Source: Erodium maritimum
Lineage: Eukaryota; Streptophyta; Magnoliopsida; Geraniales; Geraniaceae
Direction of reading: 5' to 3'
DNA: 64,000 bases
Assembly: GCA_963921825.1 (NCBI GenBank)
Contig: OY997594.1
Coordinates: 30,176,956 to 30,240,955 of the forward strand
Positions 1-12,240 of the stretch are shown in pieces (the first letter of the stretch is position 1; each line of letters begins with the position of its first letter). The translations under genes were made by a program, and so were the position numbers. The notes under the pieces were generated by a model. That model was not told where the DNA came from. It searched no databases and was given only the letters and a program-made list of their open reading frames with translations.

Positions 1-1141
1 CGAGTAGTCGGTGATGGGATGTGAATCTTATTCGGTGTATCTTTACCTTAGTTGATGAAGAACACATCCTAAGGGTGTCGTTGTCTTTGGAGAATGGTCG
101 TGATGAATGGTATTGAGTGAAAGATAAGAATGAGTTTTACTCAACCAAATCGGTATATAGGATAATGGTTGCTATCCGGTAGTAAGATCGACTGGGCTAC
201 AAACCAAAGGCATGTACATCCATATGGAACATACCCATTCACCCTCGCATGCAAATTTTTCTTTGGAGGGGCCTCTCCAACACTTTGAAGGTAGCCTCGA
301 ATATTCAAAAACAGTGTTTCACCGTCTCGCATTTATGCTTTATATGTGTTCGGTCAAGGTAAATAGTCAGTCACCTGTTAATTTACCATGGCTTTGCGAA
401 GGTCTGTTGGTCTCAGCTTGGGGGAGTACCAACACCAGGGCTAAGTTTGGCCGACTGGTGGGAGTTTGTCACGATTGGAGCTAACCCGGGTAGGACGACA
501 GAGAAACTGGGAAAGCCCATAATGCAAAGGTTTGGGAAACATCATTTGCTTCCGCCATAGGGGTGGAGTCGGCGGCTAGGGTAAACCTTCTGGCATGGAG
601 GGAAGCGATCTCAACAACATTAGTACCCAAGCCACCATATCCTCGGTTTGCGTTTACATGGATTTCTCCACCTGGAACGATGACCATCAATGTAGATGGA
701 GCGATGTTTCAAGACTCAACTCAATCGGCTTGGAGCATTATTGCTCAAACTAATGGCGGGTCGATCAGCCTGTCTTTAAATGGAGTGGTTGAGGGTATTT
801 GGTCTTCGATTATGACTAAGGCATGTGCAATCAGTACAACCCTAAATAATATTATAACCATGAGAAGTGGACCCATTGTGATCTTGTCAAACGCTTAGGT
901 TTTGATTAACATGATTTTAAGGGGCCTTCACCCACATCCCCGATAGACACACTAATCCAAGACATTTGTCATATGCCTCCTCAACACAAAAATGTTAGTC
1001 TCGAATTTATCAAAAAACTACAAATAGAATATCACATTGGCTAGTTATGAAGGCTTGTTCTATATGTGGTCAGACCATCTTTCACCTGACGCACTATTCT
1101 TTTTTCTTATAATCAATAAACGGTCCATTTTGTTATAAAAA
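1..1141 (+). pseudogene. 3' remnant of a plant LINE ORF2 (zf-RVT plus RNase H-like region)
   Basis: Three-frame reading recovers, in order, a zf-RVT-like stretch (about 120-480; fragments such as EFYSTKSVYRI, IFLWRGLSNTL and VSHLLIYH, typical of the region after plant LINE reverse transcriptases) and an RNase H-like (RVT_3) start near 670-780 (TINVDGAMFQDS). Frames change several times and stops are frequent, so it is not coding now. The 3' part (900-1141) is non-coding and ends in an AATAAA-like stretch and a short A run near 1135-1141, as expected of a LINE tail. The element is cut off by the left window edge, so reverse transcriptase and endonuclease are not visible. Family assignment is from motif order only. 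Confidence 0.65.
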
Positions 1142-1208
1142 ATGTACATGATGTGGTAATAAATTACCTGTGCTTAGGACATCAAAAATAAAAACTTGGA
1201 AGCATTAT

Positions 1209-1821
1209 ATTAGGGTTAAGTATCGAAACTTACTCTTAAGTATTGGTCATGAACACTACACTACCCAACGTTTTAAAATGACAAATGCAGTACCTTAAGT
1301 ATTGATCACGCGATTTTGTTAGTAAAAAGGGTTAAATGTTGAAACTTACCCTTATGTATTGGTCACGAACACTATGCTACCCTCCTTTTCAAAATCACAT
1401 TTGTAGTACCTTATCTATTGGTCACACGATTCCGTTAGGAAAAATGGACGGTAAAATGCCGTTTTTCCATTCCGTTAGTCATATGACCTCATGTGTCATA
1501 TAATGGATGGTAAAATGACATTTTTTTTCCCTTAAGTATTTGACCTCTGTATATTTTATAAGGAACAACAACGAGGGTGCAATGATAATGTTCCTTACAA
1601 AATGTATAAAAGTCAAATAGTTAAGGAAAACAGCATTTTACCATCCATTATATGACACTTGAGGTCATATGACTAACGGAATGGAAAAAACGGCATATTA
1701 CCGTCTATTTTTCCGAATGAAATCGCGTGACCAATAGATAAGGTACTGCAAATGTGATTTTGAAAAGGAAGATAGTATAGTGTTCATGACCAATACATAA
1801 AGGAAAGTTTCAACATTTAAC
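1209..1821. mobile_element. Long-palindrome MITE / foldback element with a duplicated left end
   Basis: Bases 1329-1560 and 1600-1821 are an imperfect inverted repeat with arms of about 220 bp. Landmarks are TTAAATGTTGAAACTTACCC on the left and its complement near 1803-1821, and CATATGACCTCA near 1478 against TGAGGTCATATG near 1662. The short centre (about 1560-1600) itself contains AAGGAAC/GTTCCTT. The outer 115 bp of the left arm occurs twice in direct orientation (1209-1322 and 1329-1440). There is no ORF. This is a typical non-autonomous DNA transposon; superfamily is unassigned because I cannot fix a clean target-site duplication. Confidence 0.7.
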
Positions 1822-1825
1822 CTTA

Positions 1826-3520
1826 AGTTTTAATAGAGGAGAAATCTAATAGAAACTCCTCTTATCCTAAAACTGTGTGAACTAATCCTAGCCACACACC
1901 CTTTAGATCCAACATTCACCATAATGCCACATCATCACCCCAATTCCACCAACACTCACGCCACTGTCATCCTCTCTCACACAAGCAAGGGCATAATTGT
2001 AATAGCATGGTGTCATGTGGACAAGTGTCCATTTTTTTCCTTAACCAATTCACTAATTTAATATTTCCCGTTTCGTTTGAACTCTGATTAGCTTCAAACT
2101 TGCGCCAATATTTTTCTTTTTCCAAGGGCTTTAAATCAAGATCAGTCATGAATATATTTTGAAGCACGAAAACAAAAAGTTATACTGGGGTGATAAAAAA
2201 AATGTTGAGTGTTGATAAATCTTCACTAATAAATTTTTTATATTGGGGTATCAAACTAGTGCTAAATGTTGATAAAAAAAACATGTACTATGGTGATAAA
2301 AACAGATAATGAGGTGATAAAAATCGTGTTCAGTTATAAATAAAGGGTGATAAACTAGAGTTTAGTATCGATAAAAAAAACATGTGATGATATGATAAAA
2401 ACACATGTAATTTAATGATAAACATAGTGTTTAGTGTTGATAAAACTTGTGCTTAGTGTTCATAAAAAAACATGTGATGGAGTTTAGTGTCGATAAAAAA
2501 AACATGTGATGGGATGATAAAAACACATTTAATTTAATGATAAACATAGTGTTCAATGTTGATAAAGTCAGTGTATAGTGTTGATAAACCCAGTATATAG
2601 TGTTGATAAAAATTACCCAGACTTAACTTTTTTTTAAAATCAGCCCCGAAATAAGGGTGATAAACTAGAGTTTAGTGTTGAAAAAAAACATGTGATGGGA
2701 TGATAAAAACACATGTAATTTAATGATAAACATAGTGTTTAGTGTTGATAAAACTAGTGCTTAGTGTTCATAAAAAAACATGTGATGATGTGATAAAAAT
2801 CATGTTCGATTTTGGAAAATGAGGTGATAAAACTAGTGTTCAGTGTTGATAAACCCAGTGTATAATGTTGATAAACCCTAATGTATAGTGTTGATAAAAA
2901 TTACCCAGACTTAACTTTTTTTTAAAATCAACCCCGAAATAAGAGTGATAACCTAAAGTTTAGTGTTGATAAAAAAACATGTAATGAGATGATAAAAACA
3001 CATGTAATTTAATGATAAACATAGTGTTTAGTGTTGATAAAACTAGTGCTTAGTGTTCATACAAAAACATGTGATGATGTGATAAAAATCATGTTCGATT
3101 TTGGAAAATGCGGTGATAAAACTAGTGTTCACTGTTGATAAACTCAGTGTATAGTGTTGATAAAAATTACTCAGACTTAACCTTTTTTATAAATCAGCCC
3201 CGAAATATATTTTTTTTTCGTGCTTCAAAATATATTCATGACTGATCTTGATAGAAAGCCCTTGAAAAAAAAAATAATGGCGCAAGTTTGAAGCCAATCG
3301 GAGTTCAAACGAAGCGGGAAAAATTAAATTAGTGAATTGGTGAAAAAAAAAATAATATGATGGTTTTACTAAAAAGCTCTTACCACTTACTAAAAAATGT
3401 TGTTTTTTTTGCAGTCAACAAATCAATTGCATCTCATCCATCAATTCTTAAAATGAATGGCTTGAATTACGGTTTTTACTTTAAGGAGTGGTTTCTATTT
3501 GATTTTTCTTCTGTTTTTGA
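1826..3520 (+). mobile_element. GATAAA-repeat foldback-like element, copy 1
   Basis: An inverted repeat of about 145 bp (2036-2178 against 3207-3352; landmark TTCAAACTTGCGCCA and its complement, then AATATATTTTGAAGCACGAA) encloses about 1 kb of tandemly repeated DNA built from short units such as AGTGTTGATAAA. These are arranged in higher-order blocks of roughly 265-280 bp, each closing with a CAGACTTAAC / CCCCGAAATA landmark (near 2630-2650, 2905-2935 and 3170-3205). Outside the inverted arms are unlike flanks that also belong to the element, because both recur in copy 2 at 54735-56122 on the opposite strand. Boundaries are good to about 20 bp. No ORF is seen. The superfamily is uncertain: MULE-like foldback or Helitron-like are both possible. 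Confidence 0.65.
2200..3200. repeat. Tandem GATAAA higher-order repeat array
   Basis: This is the interior of foldback copy 1. Dozens of 20-30 bp units end in GATAAA (variants TTAGTGTTGATAAA, ATGATAAACATAGTG, GATGGGATGATAAAAACACA). At least three higher-order blocks of about 270 bp repeat the same order of variants. The sequence is strongly AT-rich and one strand is consistently A-rich. It has no coding potential. Confidence 0.75.
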
Positions 3521-3622
3521 TGTCCTAAGCACAAGAAATTTATTACCACGTCATCATGTACATTGATTATTGATTAAAGGAGTAAAGGGGGTATGGAAAA
3601 AAAAGAGAAAAATTAAAGGTGT

Positions 3623-3628
3623 TATATA
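3623..3628 (+). promoter_or_regulatory. Probable TATA box of the plus-strand PLC-like gene
   Basis: TATATA lies about 105 bp before the chosen ATG at 3732, leaving room for a 5' leader of roughly 75 nt. The leader is CT-rich near 3690-3712, a common plant 5'UTR property. Assignment is by position and motif only. Confidence 0.45.
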
Positions 3629-3731
3629 TCTGATTAAGCCCGCCTTCATTACCCAAAATATTTCTACTGTTAGAGAGAAAACTGGGTTTTCTTCTTTCTC
3701 CCTTTCTCGAGCTCTGCATAGGCCAGTTGCC

Positions 3732-6068
3732 ATGTTGGCGAAGGAGCATCTCAGTCTCCTGCGCAGTGCCTCTGCAATTGGGTTTCTCCATCTCCTCTTC
3801 TTCTTCGTCTCCACCTCCTACGCTTGCTCCAACGGCACTTGCCAGGTTCTTTTCTCTCCATTTCCCTGAAACAGAAGCTCACCTCTCTATTGCCTCTTCT
3901 AGATTTGTACTACTTCACATTCTATTCTCTAAGCCTTTCGGCTAATCGCAGGTTCTGGAGTCTTGTGCTGCTCCCACCGACTGTGGGGCAGGTCTCTACT
4001 GTGGCAACTGTCCTGCTCTGGCCAAGAACAAACCCATCTGCACCAGGGGCCAAGCCATCGTGCCCACCACCATCGTGAGCTTCTTCTTCTGCCCTCTCCT
4101 TTTTTGTTCTCTGTTTGTTGATTCCTTTTGTTGGCTTGATCCGAAGTTAGTGACTTTATGTTCTGGGTTTGGGGTTTTGGGTTAAATTTGGTGATGGGTT
4201 TGAGTTAATTTGTTTGTAGATTGGTGGGTTACCCTTCAACAAGTATACATGGCTGGTGACCCACAATTCCTTCTCTATTGTGGATGCGCCGCCTCTGCCG
4301 GGTGTTCAGAGGCTGACATTTTTCAATCAGGAAGATTCTGTTACTAATCAGTTGAGGGTATGTGCTTACTTCCACTCAATCCTCTTATTCATGTTCTGCT
4401 CTAGTTAGTTCATAGTTTGGATCCTGAGAAAACTTGGGATAAATCAAGGAAAAATAGATGCAAAGTGTTAAATTTTCATTCGTGATTATTCAGCTGGCAT
4501 GTGGATTCCTTTTTTACTTGTTTGGACTTTGGAGGCATGTAGCTCAAATTCCTCAATATAGCCCTAGAATTCAAGGAATGAAACTGTTAAATTTCATATT
4601 CTCTCTTCTCTATTTACCAGGATTCTTGGCAACCAGACAAAGTTTTGTTTCCCCCCTCTCTTTTATGAAAGCTCTTTTGTTTGTTTGATGCTTTTCCTTG
4701 TTTGATGGTTAATTTAGAACGGCGTGAGGGGGCTCATGCTGGATATGTATGATTTTAATGATGATATTTGGCTGTGCCATTCATTTCGAGGGCAATGTTA
4801 CAACTTCACTGCATTCGTAAGTAAATATTCTCAGTTCCACAAATTTGCAGTTACAATGTTGTAAACCTGTTTATTAAGTTTTTGTGGGATTGTTCTTAGC
4901 AACCTGCAATCAACACATTGAGGGAAGTGGAAGCATTTTTGACCGAGAATCCATCTGAGATTGTGACCATTATCATCGAAGACTATGTGCACACTCCTAA
5001 AGGGTTGACAAATCTGTTTGCTAATGCTGGGTTGGACAAGTATTGGTATCCTGTTTCCAAAATGCCAAAGAAGGGTGAAGATTGGCCCACTGTTACAGAT
5101 ATGGTTCAAGCAAATACTAGACTTGTGGTTTTCACATCCGTTGCTTCAAAGGAAGCAGAGGAAGGAGTTGCTTATCAATGGAAGTACATGGTGGAAAATG
5201 AGTGTATGTGTTGTATAATAGTGAATATTGTCGTGTCTTGAATAAATAACTGATTGTATTGTGTTTCAGCTGGAGATCCTGGTCTGAAGAAAGGCTCATG
5301 CCCAAATAGAAAAGAGTCTGGACCTCTTAATTCAAAAAGTGCGGCCCTATTTTTTGAAAACTACTTCCCAACTTATCCGGTTCAAACTGAAGCATGTAAA
5401 TTGCATTCTACTCCACTCATTGAGATGGTTGGCACTTGTTACAGAGCAGCAGGAAATAGGATGCCCAACTTCTTGGCAGTTAATTTTTACATGGTATTGA
5501 AGTTCTCACTTGTGGAATAAGAGATGTATAGTTATGTATGACATGCTAACAGTGGGAAATAATGTAGAGGAGTGACGGAGGTGGTGTTTTTGATGCTGTG
5601 GATAGAATGAATGGCCAGGCATTGTGTGGGTGTAGTACTCTATCAGCCTGCCAGGTTTGTCCAAATTGCATTATAGTTCAATATCAGTTTCCAGATTGTT
5701 ATTTTGATTTACATTTAGGTGACCTTTTGCTTTCTAGCATAATATCTTCGTATTCAATGTTTTTGTTTTTTCTTTGCTGGTATACCTTCCTTGTTTATTA
5801 TTTGAATCCGACTTCAATAAAGCCTAAAGAGCAGAGTAAATAACTTCTTTTTTTACCATTGTTTGTAAGAAGAAGTATTGATGGGCTTTTGCAGGTGGGA
5901 GCGCCATTTGGATCTTGCAAGAATGTTCCTGGACCAACTACCACGCCAGCAACCAGTACTGCTGGAAGTTTTACTGGATCTGTTCAGTTTGCAAGTTCTG
6001 CTTCAATAAGCGATCCTCCAAAGTATCAGTTGATTTTATACTTTCCATTGATGGTGCTTTTGTTATGA
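3732..6068 (+). CDS. PI-PLC X domain-containing protein (PLC-like phosphodiesterase), 420 aa, 8 exons
   Basis: Exons by reading frame and GT-AG junctions: 3732-3845, 3952-4074, 4220-4357, 4718-4816, 4900-5203, 5270-5493, 5568-5654 and 5895-6068. The joined frame is open for 420 codons. It starts with a hydrophobic signal-like segment (residues about 17-31), then a Cys-rich N-terminal module, then the X-type phosphodiesterase domain. The two expected active-site histidines are His94 (in VTHNSF) and His146 (in WLCHSF); [11 protein letters not shown] at about 127-137 is also characteristic. A Thr/Ser-rich segment and a hydrophobic tail (LILYFPLMVLLL) suggest GPI anchoring at the cell surface. 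Plant relatives are annotated as PLC-like phosphodiesterases lacking the EF-hand and C2 domains of canonical PLC; their substrate is not settled. It is paralogous to the convergent gene at 13160-17325. The ATG chosen is the first one that keeps the signal peptide in frame. Confidence 0.93.
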
Positions 6069-6950
6069 TGACCGAAATAGCTATTTGAGTAGAAAGTTAG
6101 TGAGCTATAAGCCCATAAAGCTCCAAGAGTCAGAATTAAATAATAGAGTGACTGGTAATGGTATACTACATTGTTGCCTTTTTGGTGAAGATGATAGAGT
6201 GGTTACAAAAGCAACGGAATAGATATTAAGTGTATGTATTGAGGTAAAGAGTAGCGTGCTTCTAAAGATGGGGCAGCTAGAGGTATCATGGAATGGCAAG
6301 TAGTTGAGGTATTGATTATGCTCTATTTGTTTGTGATCATTATTGTTCCTCAAGTATTGATTATATATATATGTTTCCGGATGAGTGTTTTTATACTTAC
6401 CTGAGACAATTGTTCTTGTGTTTATCAGGTTTCCAGTTGGAATTTAGTACCAACTACTAACTGTAGTGTGAGTAGGGAAATAGTTCTGGAGTTTCTTCAA
6501 GTCTTGTGAGTTTCTACTAGTTGTGTTCACAAAATGGAACTGTTTATTAGAGGAGCAGAAATTAGTACTTTTTTTATAGAGACTGGTGTTTGAATACGTG
6601 TTCCTGAGGTATACAGTCTTTACCTTATATATATTAAAGAATCAACTCAATAATAGTTAAAATGAGGTATACAGTCATATATCATATTAAAGAACCAATT
6701 TAATTAAAAACTTATAATGATAATTAAAGATTCAATCATAGTTATATATATATTGAAAGTATCATAATTATATTTTAATACAACACAATCCAATTATGCC
6801 CGGATCCAATTAAAAATGGAAGAATTTTTCTTCTTAGGACAGGGTAGGGTAGATGAGGGATGCCCCACTTGATTAAACTTTACATTCTCGGTTTTATTGA
6901 ATTCGAGATCATTCAATCCAAACTTGATTTGTATAGGGATTTTGGATAAT
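6069..6950. other. 3' flank of the PLC-like gene; AT-rich, no gene seen
   Basis: Contains the likely 3'UTR of the upstream gene and AT-rich spacer with several TATATA runs (6363-6372, 6628-6634, 6744-6753). Reading both strands gives only short open frames without recognisable motifs. Confidence 0.5.
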
Positions 6951-7214
6951 AGTCGAATTCATATCATTGCCGTCACCTTATAGGTTGGTGACGCTATTAA
7001 GACGATGGAACAATGATATGTCGAAGAACAAACAATCAATTCACTTTATCGGCCGCGTAGTACTTGGGAAAACACATATGCATGAAAATCGAATTATTAC
7101 AATGAACATCCTTGACTATGTAAGAATGAATTTTTGTCAGTATCTTTTCTTCCAAAGTGATTGTCACCACGCTCAATAGTGTAAGAAAACCATATCGATA
7201 TCCTCGACTTAAAA

Positions 7215-9041
7215 ATGGTCACATCGAATGATCAAACTACCTATTACAGGATTAGGCCGATTCGTTTTAATTCCACTAAGGAAGGTCCGAGGGATCATCC
7301 ACTTTTAGAACGCGCCTTCACGCGCCCCTGTTTTGGCGAAATCCCTAATCCCGAGTTTGCATCGCACTGGATCAATCCGGAAATGGATGGCGATAACGAG
7401 AATGATGTCGTGGTCGCGCAAGGGAAGAAACAAGTTTGCTCAGCTGTTTTTTCCTCCGTTCAAGTTGCGGAAGCAAGGAACAGGGAAAGAGGGACGACAG
7501 TGGTTGTTAATTCGGTAGAAGGAGGCGACGAAACCGACACCCTTGCTCGTGGATGTGAAGAGGGCGAGGATCAGGTATCTAGGGTGAGGTCGATTCTTGG
7601 ACGAGTCTCAGTCCCGGGAGGTGTCTCGAATCGAAAAGTTTTTGTGCATAATCTCCCGGAAGGCACAACAGTAGAAGGGGTTCGTGCAATTTTTGGCTAT
7701 GTTGATGAGGTTTCCTTCATCCATTTGCCTATCAACCCAAACAAAAGAGGTAAATATTTTGGTTTCGTTCTGTTCCGAGATGGCACTAATTTGAAGAAGG
7801 TGGTGAGAAAGGTCAATGGCTCAAAATTAGGAGCCCACAAATTTTTTGTGGAAATAGCTTGGGAGCAAAGGCCGGTGGTAGATCTCAGACACACCCTCAA
7901 TTTGAGAAGGGAGGCTCGAATTAATACCTTGGGGGAGAAAGGTAAACTTGTCAGTCAATGTTAATCGGGCAAGGGTGGTTGAGGAAGGGTGGCTTGGAGT
8001 CCTTCGTGAAAACATCTCTCCATCTTAGTTGCAGGAGGAGATCGAGAATTTGGGTGAAGATTGTGTGCAGGTTACGGCCTTGGGAGGTCGGGGCCCATCC
8101 ATGGGTGGAGCCAGAGAAATTTGGAAGCCATTGTCGGGGAGCTCGAGATGGTTGTCATGGTCCATCCGAGCTCAATTAATGGAAAAGGTCTAGAGGAGGC
8201 CTTGGTCTTAATTCATATGTCTCCGAGTTTTGACAGCCAAATGCTAGAGGCCGTGTTGGAGGGTGAAGAGTTCTTAATCAAAGCTTCTTTAGTAGATACT
8301 ATTTAGGTACCAAGCATTGCTTCTGAAAATTGGTCAAGGTGGGGGAAATTTTTTATTAATGAGTCCGAGTCTCGGGACGAAGATGACGTCTCAGTTGCAG
8401 ATGATGAGTCTCATGCTAAAGGAAAATTTTCAGTTGATTTGTACAATAAGGTTGAGAGTTTTATTCCACAGCCCTTGGCTGATGTCTCGCCACTAGATAC
8501 TCAAGGTGGAGTTCGGAGGATGGAGTTGAAAAAGGGGGTGGTCGAAGAGGTGTCGGACACCCCGATGAACCCTGATTCAGAAAGGACAGTGTCGAGTGCA
8601 CTGATCAAACGCAAGACAAAGCAAGTGATAAAGGGGAAGGAACTGTACGCGAATTCAGATTCCGTTTCGGACCAGACTTTGGTTGATGAAGTGTTTGGGC
8701 CTGGGCCAGGTGCTGGTGCAATTAAAAAAACAGATCAAGCTGCAACAAAGGCCTGGAATTATTGCCAAAAGCTGGGCTTCAAATCTAAGGTTAGTGCAGA
8801 ACAATTTAAGAGTGAGCTTGATGCGCTTGACGCAGAACTTCGGCCGCCAGTTCATGATTTGAATCAGAACAACTATCTTCATTTACAGGCAAAGAGGACT
8901 CGGGACTGGGAGTATGCCCCTCTCCCTCATGTCATGGAATGTAAAAGGAGCTTCTTCGTCTCAGAAGAGGCGAATGGTGAGGGACGTAGTAAGATCAAGG
9001 CGTCCGAGTTTTTTCATGCTTCAGGAGATGAAATTTGTTAA
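7215..9041 (+). pseudogene. LINE ORF1 pseudogene (RRM domain nucleic-acid-binding protein)
   Basis: The first 249 codons (7215-7964) are open and contain an RRM: RNP2-like KVFVHNL near 7639 and RNP1-like GKYFGFVLF near 7750. RRMs in ORF1 proteins of plant LINEs bind the element RNA. A frameshift near 7960 moves the frame, stops follow near 8304, and a last open stretch (8439-9041) runs into the start of ORF2. Lys/Glu-rich linkers are as in other plant ORF1 proteins. It is non-functional as it stands. Confidence 0.75.
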
Positions 9042-12000
9042 ATTCCCTTATTCTTTTTTGCGATCGTGTGGCTTAAATTCTGATTGGACGTATGAATGGG
9101 TTGCTGCTATTGGAAATTCTGGGGGTCTGGCTTCGCTATGGTGTTTCACAAAGTTTCGTTGTCTAAAATTTCATAATGTACTTTTCTGATGGGGACAAGT
9201 TGTTGGAGAGCAGGTTACCTTTTGTATTGCAAATGTATATGCACCCTATGATTTTCATGAGAAAGCTGTTTTGTGGGAACTTTTGAAGCAGAAGTGTTCT
9301 GCGCATATTGGGCCCGTTATATTGGCAGGGGATTTTTACCCAATCATGGATCCCTCTAAAAGAGGGGGACGCTCCTATAATAGAAGAGATATGCAAGTCT
9401 TTGACGACTTTATAAATTATGCGGGTTTCATTGATTTGCCAATGATGGTGCAAAGTACACTTGATATGGTCCATCCCAAAGAGCTTCAAAACTTGATAGG
9501 TTTTTGGTGAATGATGAAGTGTTATCGGTGGTTGAAGTCTCATTCAAAAAAACTTTCCTAGGCGCAATTCTGATCATAGGCCAATTTGTCTATTTGTGGA
9601 CGAAGTTGATTGGGGGCTAGGCTTTTTAGGGCTCTTAACGCTTGGTTAGAAGATGATCGGTTGCTACCTTTTATGGAAAAAATTTGGGTGGAGTTTGTGG
9701 TATCAGGGGCCCCGGGTTACTATTTATGGAAAAAGTTCAACGCTCTTAAAGGAGCATTGAAATATTGGAACTTGACGGTGTTCGGAAGGGTGGATAAGGG
9801 GTGGACAAGTTGGTATGGGAAGTAGAGGCTTGGGACTTTTTGTTGGAGAGTCGCCTTTTATCAGACGCAGAGCTTAGTAGCTGTGGTTTGGCAAATGCCC
9901 TGCTAGTTCAGAAATCCAAACAGCTTGAGTTGATATGGAGACAAAAGTCCGGAGTGCAATGGACAAAGGAAAGATATAGATGTTCGAGATTTTACCATCT
10001 GATGGCGAACTTCAGGGTTCTCAAGAACAGGATCTATCAGGTTGTGGTAGATGGAGTAACTTTGTCAGATCCAATTAGAGTGAAAGAGGCTGCTAATGTC
10101 CATTTTGGGCACTTTTTCAGTAATCAATCACGACCCTTATGGGAGATGCCTAGCTTGCCTTTCTCAGCCTTGTCTGATGCCCAACTCCAAATTCTCAAGG
10201 CGGTTTTTATGGAAGAGGAAGTCTTATTGGCTTTGAAGGACTGCAGTGGGTCGAAGGCACCGGGACCTGATGGGTTTTCTATGCTTTTTCTGCAGAAGGG
10301 GTGGGGCTTCATGAAAGGTGACATGATGAAGTTTTTCCATGCTTTTTTCAGCGGGGATAGGATGAGAAAAGGGTTAAATTCCACTTTTTTGACCCTTATT
10401 CCGAAGGTAGGCATACCTGTCTCTTTTGCAGACTTTCGACCTATTAACCTTGTCTCGGCAATTTATAAGTTGTTGGCTAAGGTTCTTTCCAAGAGGCTGA
10501 AAAGAGTTGTGGGGTATCTGGTTAGTGATACCCAGTCGGGGTTCATCAGTGGTAGGCAGATCTTGAACGGGGTGTTGATTGCGCCTGAATTGGTTCAATT
10601 CTTGCGTAAGTCAAACGAGGAGCATCTGTTGTTTAAGATTGATTTTGAGAAAGCATACGAGTCAATGAGCTAGGAATATTTGGACTATATTTTTTCGGTA
10701 ATGGGGTTTGGCACTCGTTGGAGAGGTTGGATGGCAGACTGTTTTGCTGCCCATATTTCTGTTCTTTTAAATGGATCCCCGACTCTTGAATTCCCTATGG
10801 GGAGAGGCTTGTGACATGGATGCCCTCTACCCCTCTTCTTTTTGTCCTAGCAGCTGAAGCTCCTCATCAGTTAATGAAGTTAGGGGAACATGTAGGGGAT
10901 ATAAGAAGGGGTAAGGTTTGGAGATCGGGGGCCTTTTATTTCTCATCTGTAGTTTGCTGACGATACTGTGCTTTTTATACAGGGTGAATGGAGGCAGGTC
11001 GAAAACCTGCAGCAGATTCTTCTTGGTTTTCAATATTGTTCTGGACTTAAGATCAATTTGGAAAAATCAAGTTGTTTTGTGTTTAATCCCTAGAGTCTAC
11101 AAGTGGATGAGGTCTCGACTTTTCTAGGTTGTTGGAAATGTGATCTTCCTTTCCCTTATCTGGGATTTGATTTGGGAGCGAATCCTAAGAGATTGAAGAC
11201 TTGGGACCCGATTATCTCAGCTTATAAGAAGAAGCTCAGTCTGTGGCAAGGAAAGTTCTTGGGTTTTGGGGGCCGAGTGACTTTGATTAACTAAACCTTG
11301 GCTACCCTTCCTCTTTATTATATGTCTTTGATGCAGGCTCTCGTAGGAGTCATCAAGGAATTAGAGAAATGGCAAAGAAAGTTCCTTTGAGGAGGGACTT
11401 CGTCTAGAAAAGTCTTATATAAGGTTAGTTGGAACGTGGTTTGTCTCCAAAAGAAAGAAGGGGGTTTAGGACTCAGAAGGATAGCTCGGGTTAATGAGAG
11501 TTTGTTGTCTAAGTGGTGATGGGGGTTTTCTTTTGAAGAAGACTCATTGTGGAAACAAGTTGTTTGTGCGCGCTTTGGTTGGGAAACGTCAGATTGGAAC
11601 TTGGGTAGGTTGGATGTGGATGACAGATCCTCTTGGGTACGTCACATTCAGGACCTAGCAAAGGAAGATGGGTTTCGAAGGTTGTTTGGCGAGGAGGGAC
11701 TCATTTGGACCTTGGGATCAGGTAAACAGATAAGGTTTTGGTTGGATGCTTGGATTGGGGAGGTTCCTTTTATGGTCATGTTCCCTAGATTATTTCACCT
11801 TTCGAAGAAGAAGACAGTCGCCGTCGCTGAGGTTCGGTGTGGTGCTGATTGGGAGTTGGGTTTTCAGAGCCCTCCGAGAGGTAGGGCAATTCGCCCCCAT
11901 GAGCAGTTGTTGAGCTTGCTAATCATGGTACAGATCCGGCCTGGGGTTGAGGATTTGTGTGTATAGGGGTTGGATGCGAAAGGATTCACGGTTGGGAGGA

Positions 12001-12240
12001 GTTTTAATGCCTTAAGGGATAGGCGTCCAGAGTGGCCTGGGCGAAGGTCCTTTGGGTCCCGGGCCTCCCGCCAAAGATAAGAGCTTTTGTTTGGTTGAGT
12101 TGCCATAATGCAGTCCTAACTTCAGTTTTCTTGGAGAGTCGAGGGGTTCCCATCCTAATTCAGAATTGTTGGTATTATTTTTGTGGGTTAGATTTTGAAG
12201 AAGATCGTCATCTTCCTTTACATTTCGGTTTTTTTGGATG
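8914..12240 (+). pseudogene. LINE ORF2 pseudogene (endonuclease, reverse transcriptase, zf-RVT)
   Basis: It begins at 8914, overlapping the ORF1 end in another frame. The endonuclease shows SWNVKG near the start, a LQE catalytic-type motif near 9030, VYAPYD near 9237 and LAGDF near 9325. Reverse transcriptase: SKAPGPDGFS near 10252, FRPINLVSAIYK near 10435, and the catalytic FADDT near 10958 in a shifted frame; YLGFDLG near 11158 follows. The zf-RVT-like part includes IRFWLDAWIGE near 11731 and LPPKIRAFVWL near 12067. At least six frameshifts or stops separate these blocks. Enzymatic roles are known for the family; this copy cannot make them. Confidence 0.8.

Noticed and set aside
7215..8306. 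RRM protein as a host RNA-binding gene
   Set aside because: It is followed in order by LINE endonuclease and reverse transcriptase and an A-tail; the RRM is the LINE ORF1 domain.
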